Of a stretch of 64,000 nucleotides of DNA, positions 47,489 through 57,441 are shown piece after piece (positions within the stretch are counted from its first letter, which is position 1; every line of letters starts with the position of its first letter). A program made the position numbers and the translations under genes. A model generated the notes under the pieces. The model made no database searches. It had not been told where the DNA came from and was given only the letters and a program-made list of their open reading frames with translations. The stretch lies in contig NZ_LN623541.1 of assembly GCF_000826065.2 (NCBI RefSeq), forward strand, positions 1 to 64,000, read 5' to 3'. Origin of the DNA: Tessaracoccus massiliensis. Its GTDB lineage: Bacteria > Actinomycetota > Actinomycetes > Propionibacteriales > Propionibacteriaceae.

Positions 47489-49152
47489 TGACGGACCTGC
47501 TCTCCCGCGCCATCCGCTGGCGCGACATGGATCCTGACCCGGATACGCGCGAGCAGTTGGACCACCTCATCGTCCAGGCCCAGGCCAACGACGAGACGTT
47601 CCGCGCCGCCGCCGAGGATGAGCTGGCGCTGGCCTTCGCCGGGCCGCTCGAGTTCGGCACCGCGGGCCTCCGCGGCGCGATCGGCCCCGGCCCCGCCCGC
47701 ATGAACCGTTCCGTGGTGACGCAGGCCGCGGCAGGCTTCGCCGCGTGGCTCACCGCGCAGGGCCTCGACGGTGGCAAGGTCATCGTCGGCTATGACGCGC
47801 GTCACAAGTCGGCCGATTTCGCCGAGGACACCGCCCAGGTGATGGCCGGCGCGGGCTTCGAGGTGCTGTGGGTCACCGAACCCACCCCCACCCCCGTGAT
47901 CGCGTTCGGCATCCAGCACTTCGGCTGCGCGGCCGGCGTCGTCGTGACCGCCTCCCACAACCCGCCGCAGGACAACGGCTACAAGGTCTACCTGGGCGAC
48001 GGCTCCCAGATCGTGCCGCCCACCGATGCGGAGATCGCCGCCGAGATCGCCAAGGTCGCCGCCCGCGACTGGACGGACCTCCCCCGCGGTGAGGCGCGCA
48101 CGGACGTCACCGGCGAACTGCGCGAAGCCTACGTGGCGCGAGCCGCGAGCCTCTACCCCACCCACGCCCCCCGCGACCTGGTCTGGGTGCACACCGCCAT
48201 GCACGGAGTGGGTTCGGCCACCGTCCGCTCCGCCGTCGAGGCCGTGGCCCTGCCCGCCGGCCACGAGGTGGCGGAGCAGGCCGAGCCGGATCCCAACTTC
48301 CCCACCGTCGCGTTCCCCAACCCGGAGGAGAAGGGCGCCATCGACCTGGCCCTGGCCAAGGCCCAGGAGGTGGGCGCAGACGTGGTCATCGCCAACGACC
48401 CTGACGCGGACCGCTGCGCGGTGGCCGCCGTCGTGGACGGGCAGTGGCGCATGCTCACCGGCGACGAGCTGGGCTCGCTGCTGGGCGACGACGCCATCCG
48501 CCGCGGCGTGCCGGGCATCTTCGCCAACTCCGTGGTGAGCTCCACCGAGCTGGGCCGCATGGCCCGTGCCGCCGGCCGCGAGCACACCACCACGCTGACC
48601 GGCTTCAAGTGGATCGGCCGCGTGCCGGATCTCGCCTTCGGCTACGAAGAGGCCATCGGCTACTGCTGCGACTCGCGCGCGGTGCCGGACAAGGACGGCA
48701 TCACCGCCGCGCTCACCGTGCTGCGGATCGCGGCCGAGCTGAAGGCAGAGGGCCGCACCATCGCGGACCGGCTCAGCGAGATCGCGCAGGCACATGGGCT
48801 GACGGCCACGTCACAGTTGTCGGTGCGCGTGGCGGATCTGTCGCTGATCGCCGACGCCATGGCGCGGCTGCGCGGCAACCCGCCGGCCACGCTGCTGGGT
48901 GAGCCCGTCGTCGTGGCGGACCTGTCAGAGGGTACGGACAAGCTGCCACCCACCGACGCGATCGAGTTGACGGGTGAGACGGTGCACGTGGTGGCCCGGC
49001 CGTCCGGCACGGAGCCGAAGCTCAAGTGCTACCTCGAGGTGCGCCTGGGGCTCGAGGAGTCCCAGGACGTGCCTGCGGCACGGGCGAAGGCGGCGGAGAA
49101 GCTCGCGACGCTGCGGCAGGAGATGGCCGCGGCGCTGGGCGTCGACGCTTAA
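47488..49152 (+). CDS. pmmB: Phosphosugar mutase (phosphopentomutase/phosphomannomutase, PmmB type)
   Basis: This 554-residue alpha-D-phosphohexomutase has TASHNPPQDNGYKVY with its phosphoserine at about Ser156, the metal loop NDPDADRCA, GYEEAIGYC as the sugar loop and RPSGTEPKLKCY as the phosphate loop. The longer form and coupling to PNP suggest that it converts (deoxy)ribose-1-phosphate to the 5-phosphate or acts on hexose phosphates; sequence alone does not decide. Its stop overlaps the stop of the convergent LuxR gene. Confidence 0.9.
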   Translation: MTDLLSRAIRWRDMDPDPDTREQLDHLIVQAQANDETFRAAAEDELALAFAGPLEFGTAGLRGAIGPGPARMNRSVVTQAAAGFAAWLTAQGLDGGKVIVGYDARHKSADFAEDTAQVMAGAGFEVLWVTEPTPTPVIAFGIQHFGCAAGVVVTASHNPPQDNGYKVYLGDGSQIVPPTDAEIAAEIAKVAARDWTDLPRGEARTDVTGELREAYVARAASLYPTHAPRDLVWVHTAMHGVGSATVRSAVEAVALPAGHEVAEQAEPDPNFPTVAFPNPEEKGAIDLALAKAQEVGADVVIANDPDADRCAVAAVVDGQWRMLTGDELGSLLGDDAIRRGVPGIFANSVVSSTELGRMARAAGREHTTTLTGFKWIGRVPDLAFGYEEAIGYCCDSRAVPDKDGITAALTVLRIAAELKAEGRTIADRLSEIAQAHGLTATSQLSVRVADLSLIADAMARLRGNPPATLLGEPVVVADLSEGTDKLPPTDAIELTGETVHVVARPSGTEPKLKCYLEVRLGLEESQDVPAARAKAAEKLATLRQEMAAALGVDA

Positions 49153-49820
49153 ACCTCGCGGCGTTGACGGGTGGGCAGCATGCCGTGCTCCACTCCCCAG
49201 AGCACGGCCTGGCTGCGCCGCTCGACGCCCATCTTGCGGTAGGCGGAGCGGATGTAGCTCTTGACGGAGTTGATGCTGAGGTAGCAGGTCTTGGCGATCT
49301 CCTCGTTGGTGACGCCCTGCGTGATGAGGCTGACCACCTCTGACTCACGGGCGGACAGGCCTTCCGCGCGCCCGGGCCAGTCTCCGGTGGTGACCTCCTC
49401 AGGCACCTGCTGGGGCTCGATCACCTGCTCGCCCCCGTGCACGCGCACCAGAGCGTCGCAGAGGGTCTGCGCGTCGACGGCCTTGGAGACGTAGCCGTGC
49501 GCCCCGGCCTCAATGGCCTTGTCCACCTGAAAGGGCTCCACGTTCCAGGTGTAGAGCACCAGGCGACCGTACTTCCCGTTGCGGACCAGGCGGCCGAGAT
49601 CGTCGTGGGCGTTGCGCTGGCCGAAGGCGTCGAAGAGCACCAGGTCCACGCTTCGCTTCGGGTCTGCCATCGTGTCCAGTTCCACGAGGCTGAGGCGCCG
49701 GTCGTGCGCCAGCAGTTGCGCCACGCCTTCAACGACCACTGGGTAGTCGTTGACGATGGCCACGGAGATGGGGCTGGACACTTCTTGCACAGTGAAACAA
49801 TACCCACTCTCACCCGACAT
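49149..49820 (-). CDS. LuxR-family response regulator
   Basis: This 223-residue protein has a receiver-like domain (ISVAIVNDYPVVVEGVAQLL, probable phospho-acceptor Asp64 in VLFDAFG, and a late SKAV with the conserved Lys). A C-terminal LuxR helix-turn-helix follows (LSARESEVVSLITQGVTNEE and SVKSYIRSAYRKMGV). No histidine kinase is near, so it is an orphan. ATG 49820 is used; GTG 49790 is also possible and neither has a clear ribosome binding site. Its 3' end overlaps pmmB by 4 bp and it is divergent from the DUF2207 gene by 60 bp. Confidence 0.87.
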   Translation of the reverse strand: MSGESGYCFTVQEVSSPISVAIVNDYPVVVEGVAQLLAHDRRLSLVELDTMADPKRSVDLVLFDAFGQRNAHDDLGRLVRNGKYGRLVLYTWNVEPFQVDKAIEAGAHGYVSKAVDAQTLCDALVRVHGGEQVIEPQQVPEEVTTGDWPGRAEGLSARESEVVSLITQGVTNEEIAKTCYLSINSVKSYIRSAYRKMGVERRSQAVLWGVEHGMLPTRQRREV

Positions 49821-49880
49821 CGTCGCCAGGGGTGTGCGCTGCGCGCCTTCCGCGTTGGGGCCGCTCGGTACCCTGGAATC

Positions 49881-51680
49881 ATGTTGAAGCTGCGCGCCGG
49901 TCTCACCGCTCTTCTGCTGGTCCTGTTCACCGCCTGGACGGTGGTGCCCGCGTCCGCAGATGGTGGTGCCCCCATCACCAAATACCACGTGGACGTGAAC
50001 CTCACCGAACAGGGCGTGGCCCAGGTCAAGGTGGACTTCACGATGGACTTCTCCGTGGTCAACGGCCGCGGCCCCTACTTCCTGTTTCCCACCCAGCAGG
50101 AGGGCCAGGGTCAACGCTTCCTCTTCGAGTACTCCAACATCACCGTGGACTCCCCCACGGGCGCGCGCACCGAGACCCAGCGGGAGTCCAACCGCGACGG
50201 CTTCCGGCTGCGGATCGGCAACCCCAACGTGGTCAACACCACGCCGCAGGACTACGTCGTGACCTACGACGTGTCGGGCCTCATCGCACCTGACCACCCC
50301 CAGTCCGGGCTCGACGAGTTCAACTGGGACGTCATCGGCCCTGCCTGGGAATCGAGCTTCCGCGACGTGCAGGTCACGGTGACCGGCCCCGCCGGCGTCG
50401 AGCGGACGGCCTGCTTCTACGGCCCGTACAACGATCAGACGCCCTGCGAGCACTCCTCCAGCGGCAGCACGGCAAGCTTCTCGGTGGCCGCGTTGGATTC
50501 CAACACCCCCATGCAGGTGGTGACAGGCTTCCCCGCCGGCACCTTCCCCGGCGTCACTCAGAACGTGGAGGAGATCGTCAACCCGTTCGAACTGACCCCC
50601 GCCACGGGCGCGGTCACCGGCGCCGGCCTTCTGCTGGCCATTGGCGCCATCCTGGGCGTGCGCCGTCGGCACACCCGAGATGAGGTTTTCCTCGGCCTCA
50701 CCCCCGGCCTGACGCCCGCAGCCGGGGAAAAGGGCAACGTCGGCCCGCAGCGCGGCAAGGCCCCCGTCACGGTGCAGTTCCACCCGCCGAAGGGCGCCAC
50801 GCCCGGCGAGATCGGCACGCTGATCGACGCCACGGCGGACAACGTGGATGTCTCGGCCACCATCATCGACCTGGCGGTGCGCGGCTACCTGCAGATCGAA
50901 TCCGATGGTCGCAAGGACTTCACCCTCTACGCCACCACGCCCCCGCGCGGGGACCAGTTGCTGCCCTACGAGCAGAAGCTGCTGGCCAACATCTTCAAGG
51001 GTCAGCCGGTGCGCCGTTCCCGCGAGCTGAGCAAGGCGAAGTTCCAGTCCGTGCTGCCAGACGCCCGCCAGGGCCTGTACGACGCCGTGGTGGCGAAGGG
51101 GTGGTTCAAGAACAACCCGCAGGCCGCCCAGATGGTGCCCATTGTCATCGGCGTCCTGATCCTTCTCACCGCCCTGGGCATGGGCTTCTTCCTCGGCTCC
51201 TTCGGTTGGGGCCTGCTCGCCATCCCGCTGGCCGTGTTCGGCATCGGCCTGATGGTGATCTCCGGCGGGTTCCGCAAGCGCACCGCCACCGGCTCGGCCT
51301 ACCTGGCGCAGGCCAAGGGCTTCGAGTTGTACCTGCGCACCGCGGAGAAGGAGACGCTCCGGTTCGAGGAGAACGAGGACATCTTCTCCAAGTACCTCCC
51401 CTACGCCATCGTGTTCGGCGTGGCCGAGCGCTGGTCCAAGCTGTTCGCCCAACTGGGCGCCGAGGGCATCTACCAGGCCGACACCTCCTGGTACATCGGC
51501 GCGGATCTCATGCATGGCTACTACTTCGCCAGCGCCATGAACAACATCACCCACTCGTTCAGCGACGTGATGAACCAGGCCCGGATGGACGGCATGAGCC
51601 AGGCCACCGGCGGCTCGTCCGGCTTCTCGGGCTTCAGCGGCGGCGGTGGCTTCGGCGGCGGTGGCGGTGGCAGCTGGTGA
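49881..51680 (+). CDS. DUF2207 family membrane protein
   Basis: This 599-residue protein has a signal peptide (LTALLLVLFTAWTVVPASA), then an extracellular beta-rich domain with YHVDVNLTEQGVAQVKVDF. A membrane helix follows near residues 240-260, then a cytoplasmic winged-helix-like part (VDVSATIIDLAVRGYLQIE), two more helices near 420-455, and a Gly/Ser tail ending GGGGGGSW. This is the full DUF2207 layout. Family function is unknown. The Gly-rich tail recalls proteins displayed at or inserted into the membrane. It is followed by the uridine-kinase-like gene on the same strand. Confidence 0.87.
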   Translation: MLKLRAGLTALLLVLFTAWTVVPASADGGAPITKYHVDVNLTEQGVAQVKVDFTMDFSVVNGRGPYFLFPTQQEGQGQRFLFEYSNITVDSPTGARTETQRESNRDGFRLRIGNPNVVNTTPQDYVVTYDVSGLIAPDHPQSGLDEFNWDVIGPAWESSFRDVQVTVTGPAGVERTACFYGPYNDQTPCEHSSSGSTASFSVAALDSNTPMQVVTGFPAGTFPGVTQNVEEIVNPFELTPATGAVTGAGLLLAIGAILGVRRRHTRDEVFLGLTPGLTPAAGEKGNVGPQRGKAPVTVQFHPPKGATPGEIGTLIDATADNVDVSATIIDLAVRGYLQIESDGRKDFTLYATTPPRGDQLLPYEQKLLANIFKGQPVRRSRELSKAKFQSVLPDARQGLYDAVVAKGWFKNNPQAAQMVPIVIGVLILLTALGMGFFLGSFGWGLLAIPLAVFGIGLMVISGGFRKRTATGSAYLAQAKGFELYLRTAEKETLRFEENEDIFSKYLPYAIVFGVAERWSKLFAQLGAEGIYQADTSWYIGADLMHGYYFASAMNNITHSFSDVMNQARMDGMSQATGGSSGFSGFSGGGGFGGGGGGSW

Positions 51681-51701
51681 CCGGCGATATGATGCGTGAC
51701 C

Positions 51702-52292
51702 ATGGCGCGCACCCTGGTACTGATCGCTGGCCCCTCCGGCAGCGGGAAGTCCCGCATCACCACGCAGGCTGCCGACGGTGAGCGCGTCGTCGCGCTCTCC
51801 CTCGACGACTTCTACCTCGACCTCGGCCATCCAGGCCTCCCCATGGCCCCCACCGGCATCCCTGATTGGGACGACGTGGCGTGCTGGGACCTGGAGTACG
51901 CCGTCGAGACGCTGCGGGTGCTGCTGACCGAGGGCCGCGCCGAGCTACCCGTCTACGACATCTCGCAGTCCCGCCGGGTGGGCACCCGCACGCTGGACAT
52001 CACCAACGCCGAGGTAGTCCTGGCCGAAGGGATCTTCGCCATCCAGGCCTTCGCCGCCGCGCGGGCGGCGGGGCTCCCGGTGACCGCGCTGTGGCTGGAC
52101 CGCCGCCGGGCCGCCAACTTCGTGCGCCGCCTCAGCCGCGACCTGAAGGAGCACCGCAAGCCCCCGCTGGTGCTGCTGCGCCGTGGCGTGGCGCTGTACC
52201 ACGCCGAGCCCGCCCTGCGTCGGCAGGCCCTCGAGGCGGGCTTCACGGGCATGTCGATGAAGAAGGCGCTGGCCTCGGTGCGTCGACGATGA
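51702..52292 (+). CDS. Uridine kinase-like P-loop protein
   Basis: This 196-residue protein has the Walker A loop AGPSGSGKSRI, LSLDDFYLDL with the Asp pair that binds the nucleoside hydroxyls, PDWDDVACWDLEYA, and VVLAEGIFAIQ. These are the uridine kinase/phosphoribulokinase family features, though the acceptor could be another nucleoside. ATG 51702 lies 21 bp after the DUF2207 stop; a GTG two codons earlier is possible. Confidence 0.85.
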   Translation: MARTLVLIAGPSGSGKSRITTQAADGERVVALSLDDFYLDLGHPGLPMAPTGIPDWDDVACWDLEYAVETLRVLLTEGRAELPVYDISQSRRVGTRTLDITNAEVVLAEGIFAIQAFAAARAAGLPVTALWLDRRRAANFVRRLSRDLKEHRKPPLVLLRRGVALYHAEPALRRQALEAGFTGMSMKKALASVRRR

Positions 52293-52335
52293 CCCCGGTT
52301 GCCACCGGCTGATCCGGCTCGGCTACTGTCGAGGT

Positions 52336-53051
52336 ATGACCGCCGTACTAGACCGACCGGCCGCAGCGACGCACCGGCCGAGCACCTTCGCGCTCAAACA
52401 GGTCATGGCCGTCACCGGCGTCGTGTTCGTGGCCTTCGTGGTGGTCCACATGATCGGCAACCTCAAGGTCTACGGCGGCCAGGCATCCCTCGACGGCTAC
52501 GCGACGTGGCTGCGCGAGGTGGGCTATCCCCTCATCCCGCATAAGGGCGTGCTGTGGGCGCTTCGCGTCACCCTCCTGGTCAGTCTCGTCGCGCACGTCT
52601 GGGCGGCCGTGACCCTCTGGCTCCGGGGACGTGCCGCGCGTGGACGGCACCGCCGTCGGGCCATGCCGCGGCCCATGGCGTGGGGCGCGCGCACCATGCT
52701 GCCCGGCGGCGCGGTGATCCTGATCTTCATCGTGGTGCACCTGCTCGATCTCACGATCGGGGCCATCGTGGCACCTGACTCGTATTCCCACATGGGCCCC
52801 GACGGGCTGATCCCCGCCTACGCGAACCTGGTGGCCAGCTTCTCCCGACCCTGGATGGCCGCGTTCTACACCTTCACCATGCTGGTGATCGGCGTGCACG
52901 TGTGGCACGGCTGGCGCACGCTGCTGCAGGACTGGGGTGTCACCGGCCGGAGGTTCCGCGCCGCGTGGGCCACCGTCGGGGCGCTTCTCGCGCTGGCGAT
53001 CGTCCTGGGCAACGCCGCCATCCCGGTGCTCGTGCTGGTGGGGGTGATCGC

Positions 53052-53055
<4 letters not shown>
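52336..53055 (+). CDS. sdhC: Succinate dehydrogenase cytochrome b subunit
   Basis: This 239-residue protein has five hydrophobic helices with His residues in VVHMIGN, LVAHVWA, IVVHLLDLT and IGVHVWHGW, suited to bind two hemes b. This is the single-subunit, menaquinone-type anchor of the Bacillus class (SdhC of B-type complexes), so no sdhD is needed. The gene overlaps sdhA by 4 bp. Confidence 0.9.
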
Positions 53056-54961
<1,906 letters not shown>

Positions 54962-54965
<4 letters not shown>

Positions 54966-55711
54966 GGGTTGAGATCGAGGTCTGGCGGCAGGATTCGCCA
55001 GAGGCCGAGGGCCGCTTCGAGACGCACGTCGTCGAGGACGCCACGCCCGAGATGAGCCTGCTGGAGCTGCTCGACCGGCTCAACGACCAGCTCGCCGAGG
55101 GCGGCGTTGAGCCGATCCAGTTCGAGTCTGACTGCCGCGAGGGTGCCTGTGGGGCGTGCGGCGTCACAGTCAACGACACGCCGCACGGTCCGGTGCCGCA
55201 GACCCCGTCGTGCCGCCAGCATCTTCGGGCGTTCGGCAACGTCACGAAGCTGCGAATCGAACCGCTGCGCTCAGCCGCGTTCCCCGTCGTGCGGGACCTG
55301 GTGATCGACCGCTCCTCCCTGGACCGGCTGATCCAGGCCGGTGGGCATGTCGACGTCATGACGGGCACCGCTCCGGACGCCGACGACGTGCTCATCGGCC
55401 ACGACGACGCGGAGCTGGCGCTGGACTTCGCCGCCTGCATCGGCTGCGGCGCCTGCGTCGCGGCCTGCCCCAACGGGGCGGCGCACCTGTTCGCCGGCGC
55501 AAAGCTCGCGCACCTGGCGCTGCTCCCCCACGGCAAACAGGAACGCGGCAGGCGAGCCAAGGCCGTCGTCGATCAGCTCGACGGCGAGTTCGGCCCGTGC
55601 TCCAGCTATGGGGAGTGCGTCGAGGTCTGCCCGGCGGGGATCCCGCTGACCGCAGTGGCCGCGGTCCACCGCGAAAAGCTTCGCGCCGCTTTCCGCGGCC
55701 GCGCTAGTTGA
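54962..55711 (+). CDS. sdhB: Succinate dehydrogenase/fumarate reductase iron-sulfur subunit
   Basis: This 249-residue protein has a ferredoxin-like [2Fe-2S] domain (FESDCREGACGACGV and a later CRQH) and a bacterial-ferredoxin domain (ACIGCGACVAACPNGA, then CSSYGECVEVCPAGIP) for [4Fe-4S] and [3Fe-4S] clusters. It carries electrons from SdhA to the quinone site in SdhC. Overlap with sdhA is 4 bp. It ends the operon; repeat debris follows. Confidence 0.94.
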
Positions 55712-55721
55712 CCCCCGCACG

Positions 55722-55745
55722 CTGGTTGAGCCCACGTCGAAACCT
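55722..55745. repeat. GGTTGAG...GTCGAAACC palindromic repeat copy
   Basis: GCTGGTTGAGCCCACGTCGA followed by AACC, where GGTT and AACC pair. This is one copy of the TGAG...TCGA repeat family and lies just after the sdhCAB operon. Confidence 0.55.
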
Positions 55746-55867
55746 CTCAGCATGTTCGACGCCTCGGCCATGTGCCCATCGCGACGGTGCGGTAGATCCG
55801 CTCGCGTATCCCCGGACGCTCGGCGTCGAGGTTCTTCTTCGGCCGAATCTGGGGGCCTAGGCCCTCG

Positions 55868-57040
55868 GTGCTGGACAGAACGCGTGTCGTCGGCACCAGA
55901 CCGCTGCGTGTCGCGCTCACCGTCGCCGGCACTGTCGTCGGCATCGCCACGCTGGTGGCGGTGCTCGGCCTGACCACCAGCGCCCAAGGCCAGATCGACG
56001 ATCGGTTCTCGTTTCTGCGCGCCACCTTGCTCGAGATCCAGCCCAAGGACCCCAGCTTCGGCACTGTCGGCTTCACGCCGGAGGGGTTGGCCCGGATCAT
56101 CCGAATCGACGGTGTCGACTCCGCCGGGTGGACGTGGCAGGTATCGTCGGAGACCCCACTGTGGGTCAGTCGCACGGTGCCCTCCGATGATTTGGGGAAG
56201 CCGCCGACCGGCATTCCCGTCCATGCCGCAACGCAGGGATTCCTGGAGTCCAGCAAGGCCACCATGCAATCGGGGCGAGGGTTTGATGCCTTCTGCGTCG
56301 AGCATGAATGTCGAGTCGCCGTACTGGGCAAGGTGGCCGCCGAACGACTGGGCGTGACCATGGCTCACCCAGACGTCACGATCTTCATCAACGGCATCGG
56401 CTTCCGGGTGATCGGCATCATCGACGACATGTCCCGAAACACCTCGCTGCTCGGTGCAGTCACCATCCCCAGCACCACCGCCGTGGCCTTGTGGGGGTCG
56501 CAGGAGAACGCCTCCTCATGGATGACCGTCGATACGAGGATTGGCGCTGCCGCAGTCGTCGCCGAGCAGGCCCCCTATGCGCTGCGGCCGGAGAACCTGG
56601 ACGCCTACAACGTCATCACCCCGCCTGATCCACGCCAACTCCAGGCGACGATCGGGGCTGACCTCGGCAGTCTCTTCCTCGTGCTCGCCGGGATCACGCT
56701 GCTCGTCGGGGCATTCGGCATCACCAACCTCACGACCGTGTCCGTCATGGAACGCGTCCCCGAGATCGGGCTCCGTCGAGCTCTGGGCGCCACGCCCGGG
56801 CACATTGCGGCCCAGTTCGTGGGTGAGTCCAGCCTGCTCGGGCTCATCGGTGGGCTGATCGGTTCACCGCTGGGCATCGCGGTCGTCGTCGCCGTGTGTG
56901 TTGTGCGGGAATGGACTGCGCTCCTGCCGCCATCGCTGCTGGCCACTCCTGCGTTCGGCCTCATCATCGGCCTTCTCGCAGGCCTCTACCCAGCGTGGCG
57001 GGCGGCCCGCATGGAACCAGTGGCGGCATTGCAGCGTTAG
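55868..57040 (+). CDS. MacB/FtsX-type ABC transporter permease, possibly 5'-truncated
   Basis: This 390-residue protein has an N-terminal helix (TRPLRVALTVAGTVVGIATL), a periplasmic MacB-core domain and three C-terminal helices with the FtsX motif VMERVPEIGLRRALGATPGH. It ends RAARMEPVAALQR. GTG 55868 is the only possible start; in-frame sequence before it back to a stop at 55793 looks partly conserved but has no start codon, so the original N-terminus may be lost. No ATP-binding subunit gene is nearby. Codon bias seems weaker than in neighbours. Remnant of a larger efflux locus is my reading. Confidence 0.78.
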   Translation: MLDRTRVVGTRPLRVALTVAGTVVGIATLVAVLGLTTSAQGQIDDRFSFLRATLLEIQPKDPSFGTVGFTPEGLARIIRIDGVDSAGWTWQVSSETPLWVSRTVPSDDLGKPPTGIPVHAATQGFLESSKATMQSGRGFDAFCVEHECRVAVLGKVAAERLGVTMAHPDVTIFINGIGFRVIGIIDDMSRNTSLLGAVTIPSTTAVALWGSQENASSWMTVDTRIGAAAVVAEQAPYALRPENLDAYNVITPPDPRQLQATIGADLGSLFLVLAGITLLVGAFGITNLTTVSVMERVPEIGLRRALGATPGHIAAQFVGESSLLGLIGGLIGSPLGIAVVVAVCVVREWTALLPPSLLATPAFGLIIGLLAGLYPAWRAARMEPVAALQR

Positions 57041-57078
57041 GCATCCCCAGGCTCGAGACCGCCTTCCTGGCCAGCGTT

Positions 57079-57113
57079 CCCTGAGCCAGCCGCCTACGGC
57101 TGGCCGAAGGGGC
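57079..57113. repeat. TGAG...TCGA-type palindrome, diverged copy
   Basis: CCCTGAGCCAGCCGCCTACG followed by GCTGGCCGAAGGGGC: a CAGCCG/CGGCTG stem inside CCCTGAG...CGAAGGGG. It is the first of three copies within 350 bp. Confidence 0.65.
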
Positions 57114-57118
57114 AGACC

Positions 57119-57198
57119 ACGAGCAAATGGATGGGGTCACGCATTCCATGACATGGTTACTCGGCGTGTCGCGCCCGTGACCCCATCCATTTGCTCGT
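57119..57198. repeat. Long hairpin element, copy 1
   Basis: Perfect 23-bp arms: ACGAGCAAATGGATGGGGTC continuing to 57141, and the exact complement at 57176-57198, around a 34-nt loop that contains CGGCGTGTCGC. A second copy lies at 62754-62837 with the same loop motif and a covarying pair in the stem. Confidence 0.85.
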
Positions 57199-57264
57199 GA
57201 AGACGTCCAAGCCGGGGGAATGGATGTCGGCCGCCCGACCCAGGCGCCTGCGCCACGTCTGTTT

Positions 57265-57298
57265 CCTGAGCCAGCCGCCTGCGGCTGGTCGAAGGGCC
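57265..57298. repeat. TGAG...TCGA-type palindrome
   Basis: CCTGAGCCAGCCGCCTGCGG followed by CTGGTCGAAGGGCC. The CCAGCCG stem and the GGTCGAAGGGCC end are shared with the inner part of the element at 31897-31942. Confidence 0.7.
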
Positions 57299-57380
57299 CG
57301 TCGACGACGTCCCTCGATACACCGCACGGACCATGCTGTCTCCGGTACAACCCGGCACCCGTGCGGCACTCGGGACTCGT

Positions 57381-57427
57381 GGCCCTTCGACCTGCCCGGC
57401 TCCTTCGTCGCGGGGGCAGGCTCAGGG
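57381..57427. repeat. TGAG...TCGA-type palindrome with a different stem
   Basis: Read on the minus strand: CCCTGAGCCTGCCC, a loop, then GGGCAGGTCGAAGGGCC. The outer frame equals that of the copies at 57079 and 57265, but the inner stem is TGCCC/GGGCA. A shared frame with changed stems points to selection for structure. Confidence 0.65.
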
Positions 57428-57441
57428 CACGAGCAACTGGC

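Larger units (their letters stand above)
57041..57441. other. Repeat-rich intergenic region, no gene
   Basis: About 400 bp without a believable gene separate the ABC permease and metG. It holds one long-hairpin element (57119-57198) and three palindromic TGAG...TCGA repeats (57079-57113, 57265-57298, 57381-57427). The remaining sequence between them is not recognised. The density of repeats suggests a site where small elements accumulate or rearrange. Confidence 0.7.

Noticed and set aside
49149-51830. 893-codon extension of the LuxR gene across the DUF2207 gene
   Set aside because: The added part is an antisense shadow; the LuxR protein is complete from 49820.
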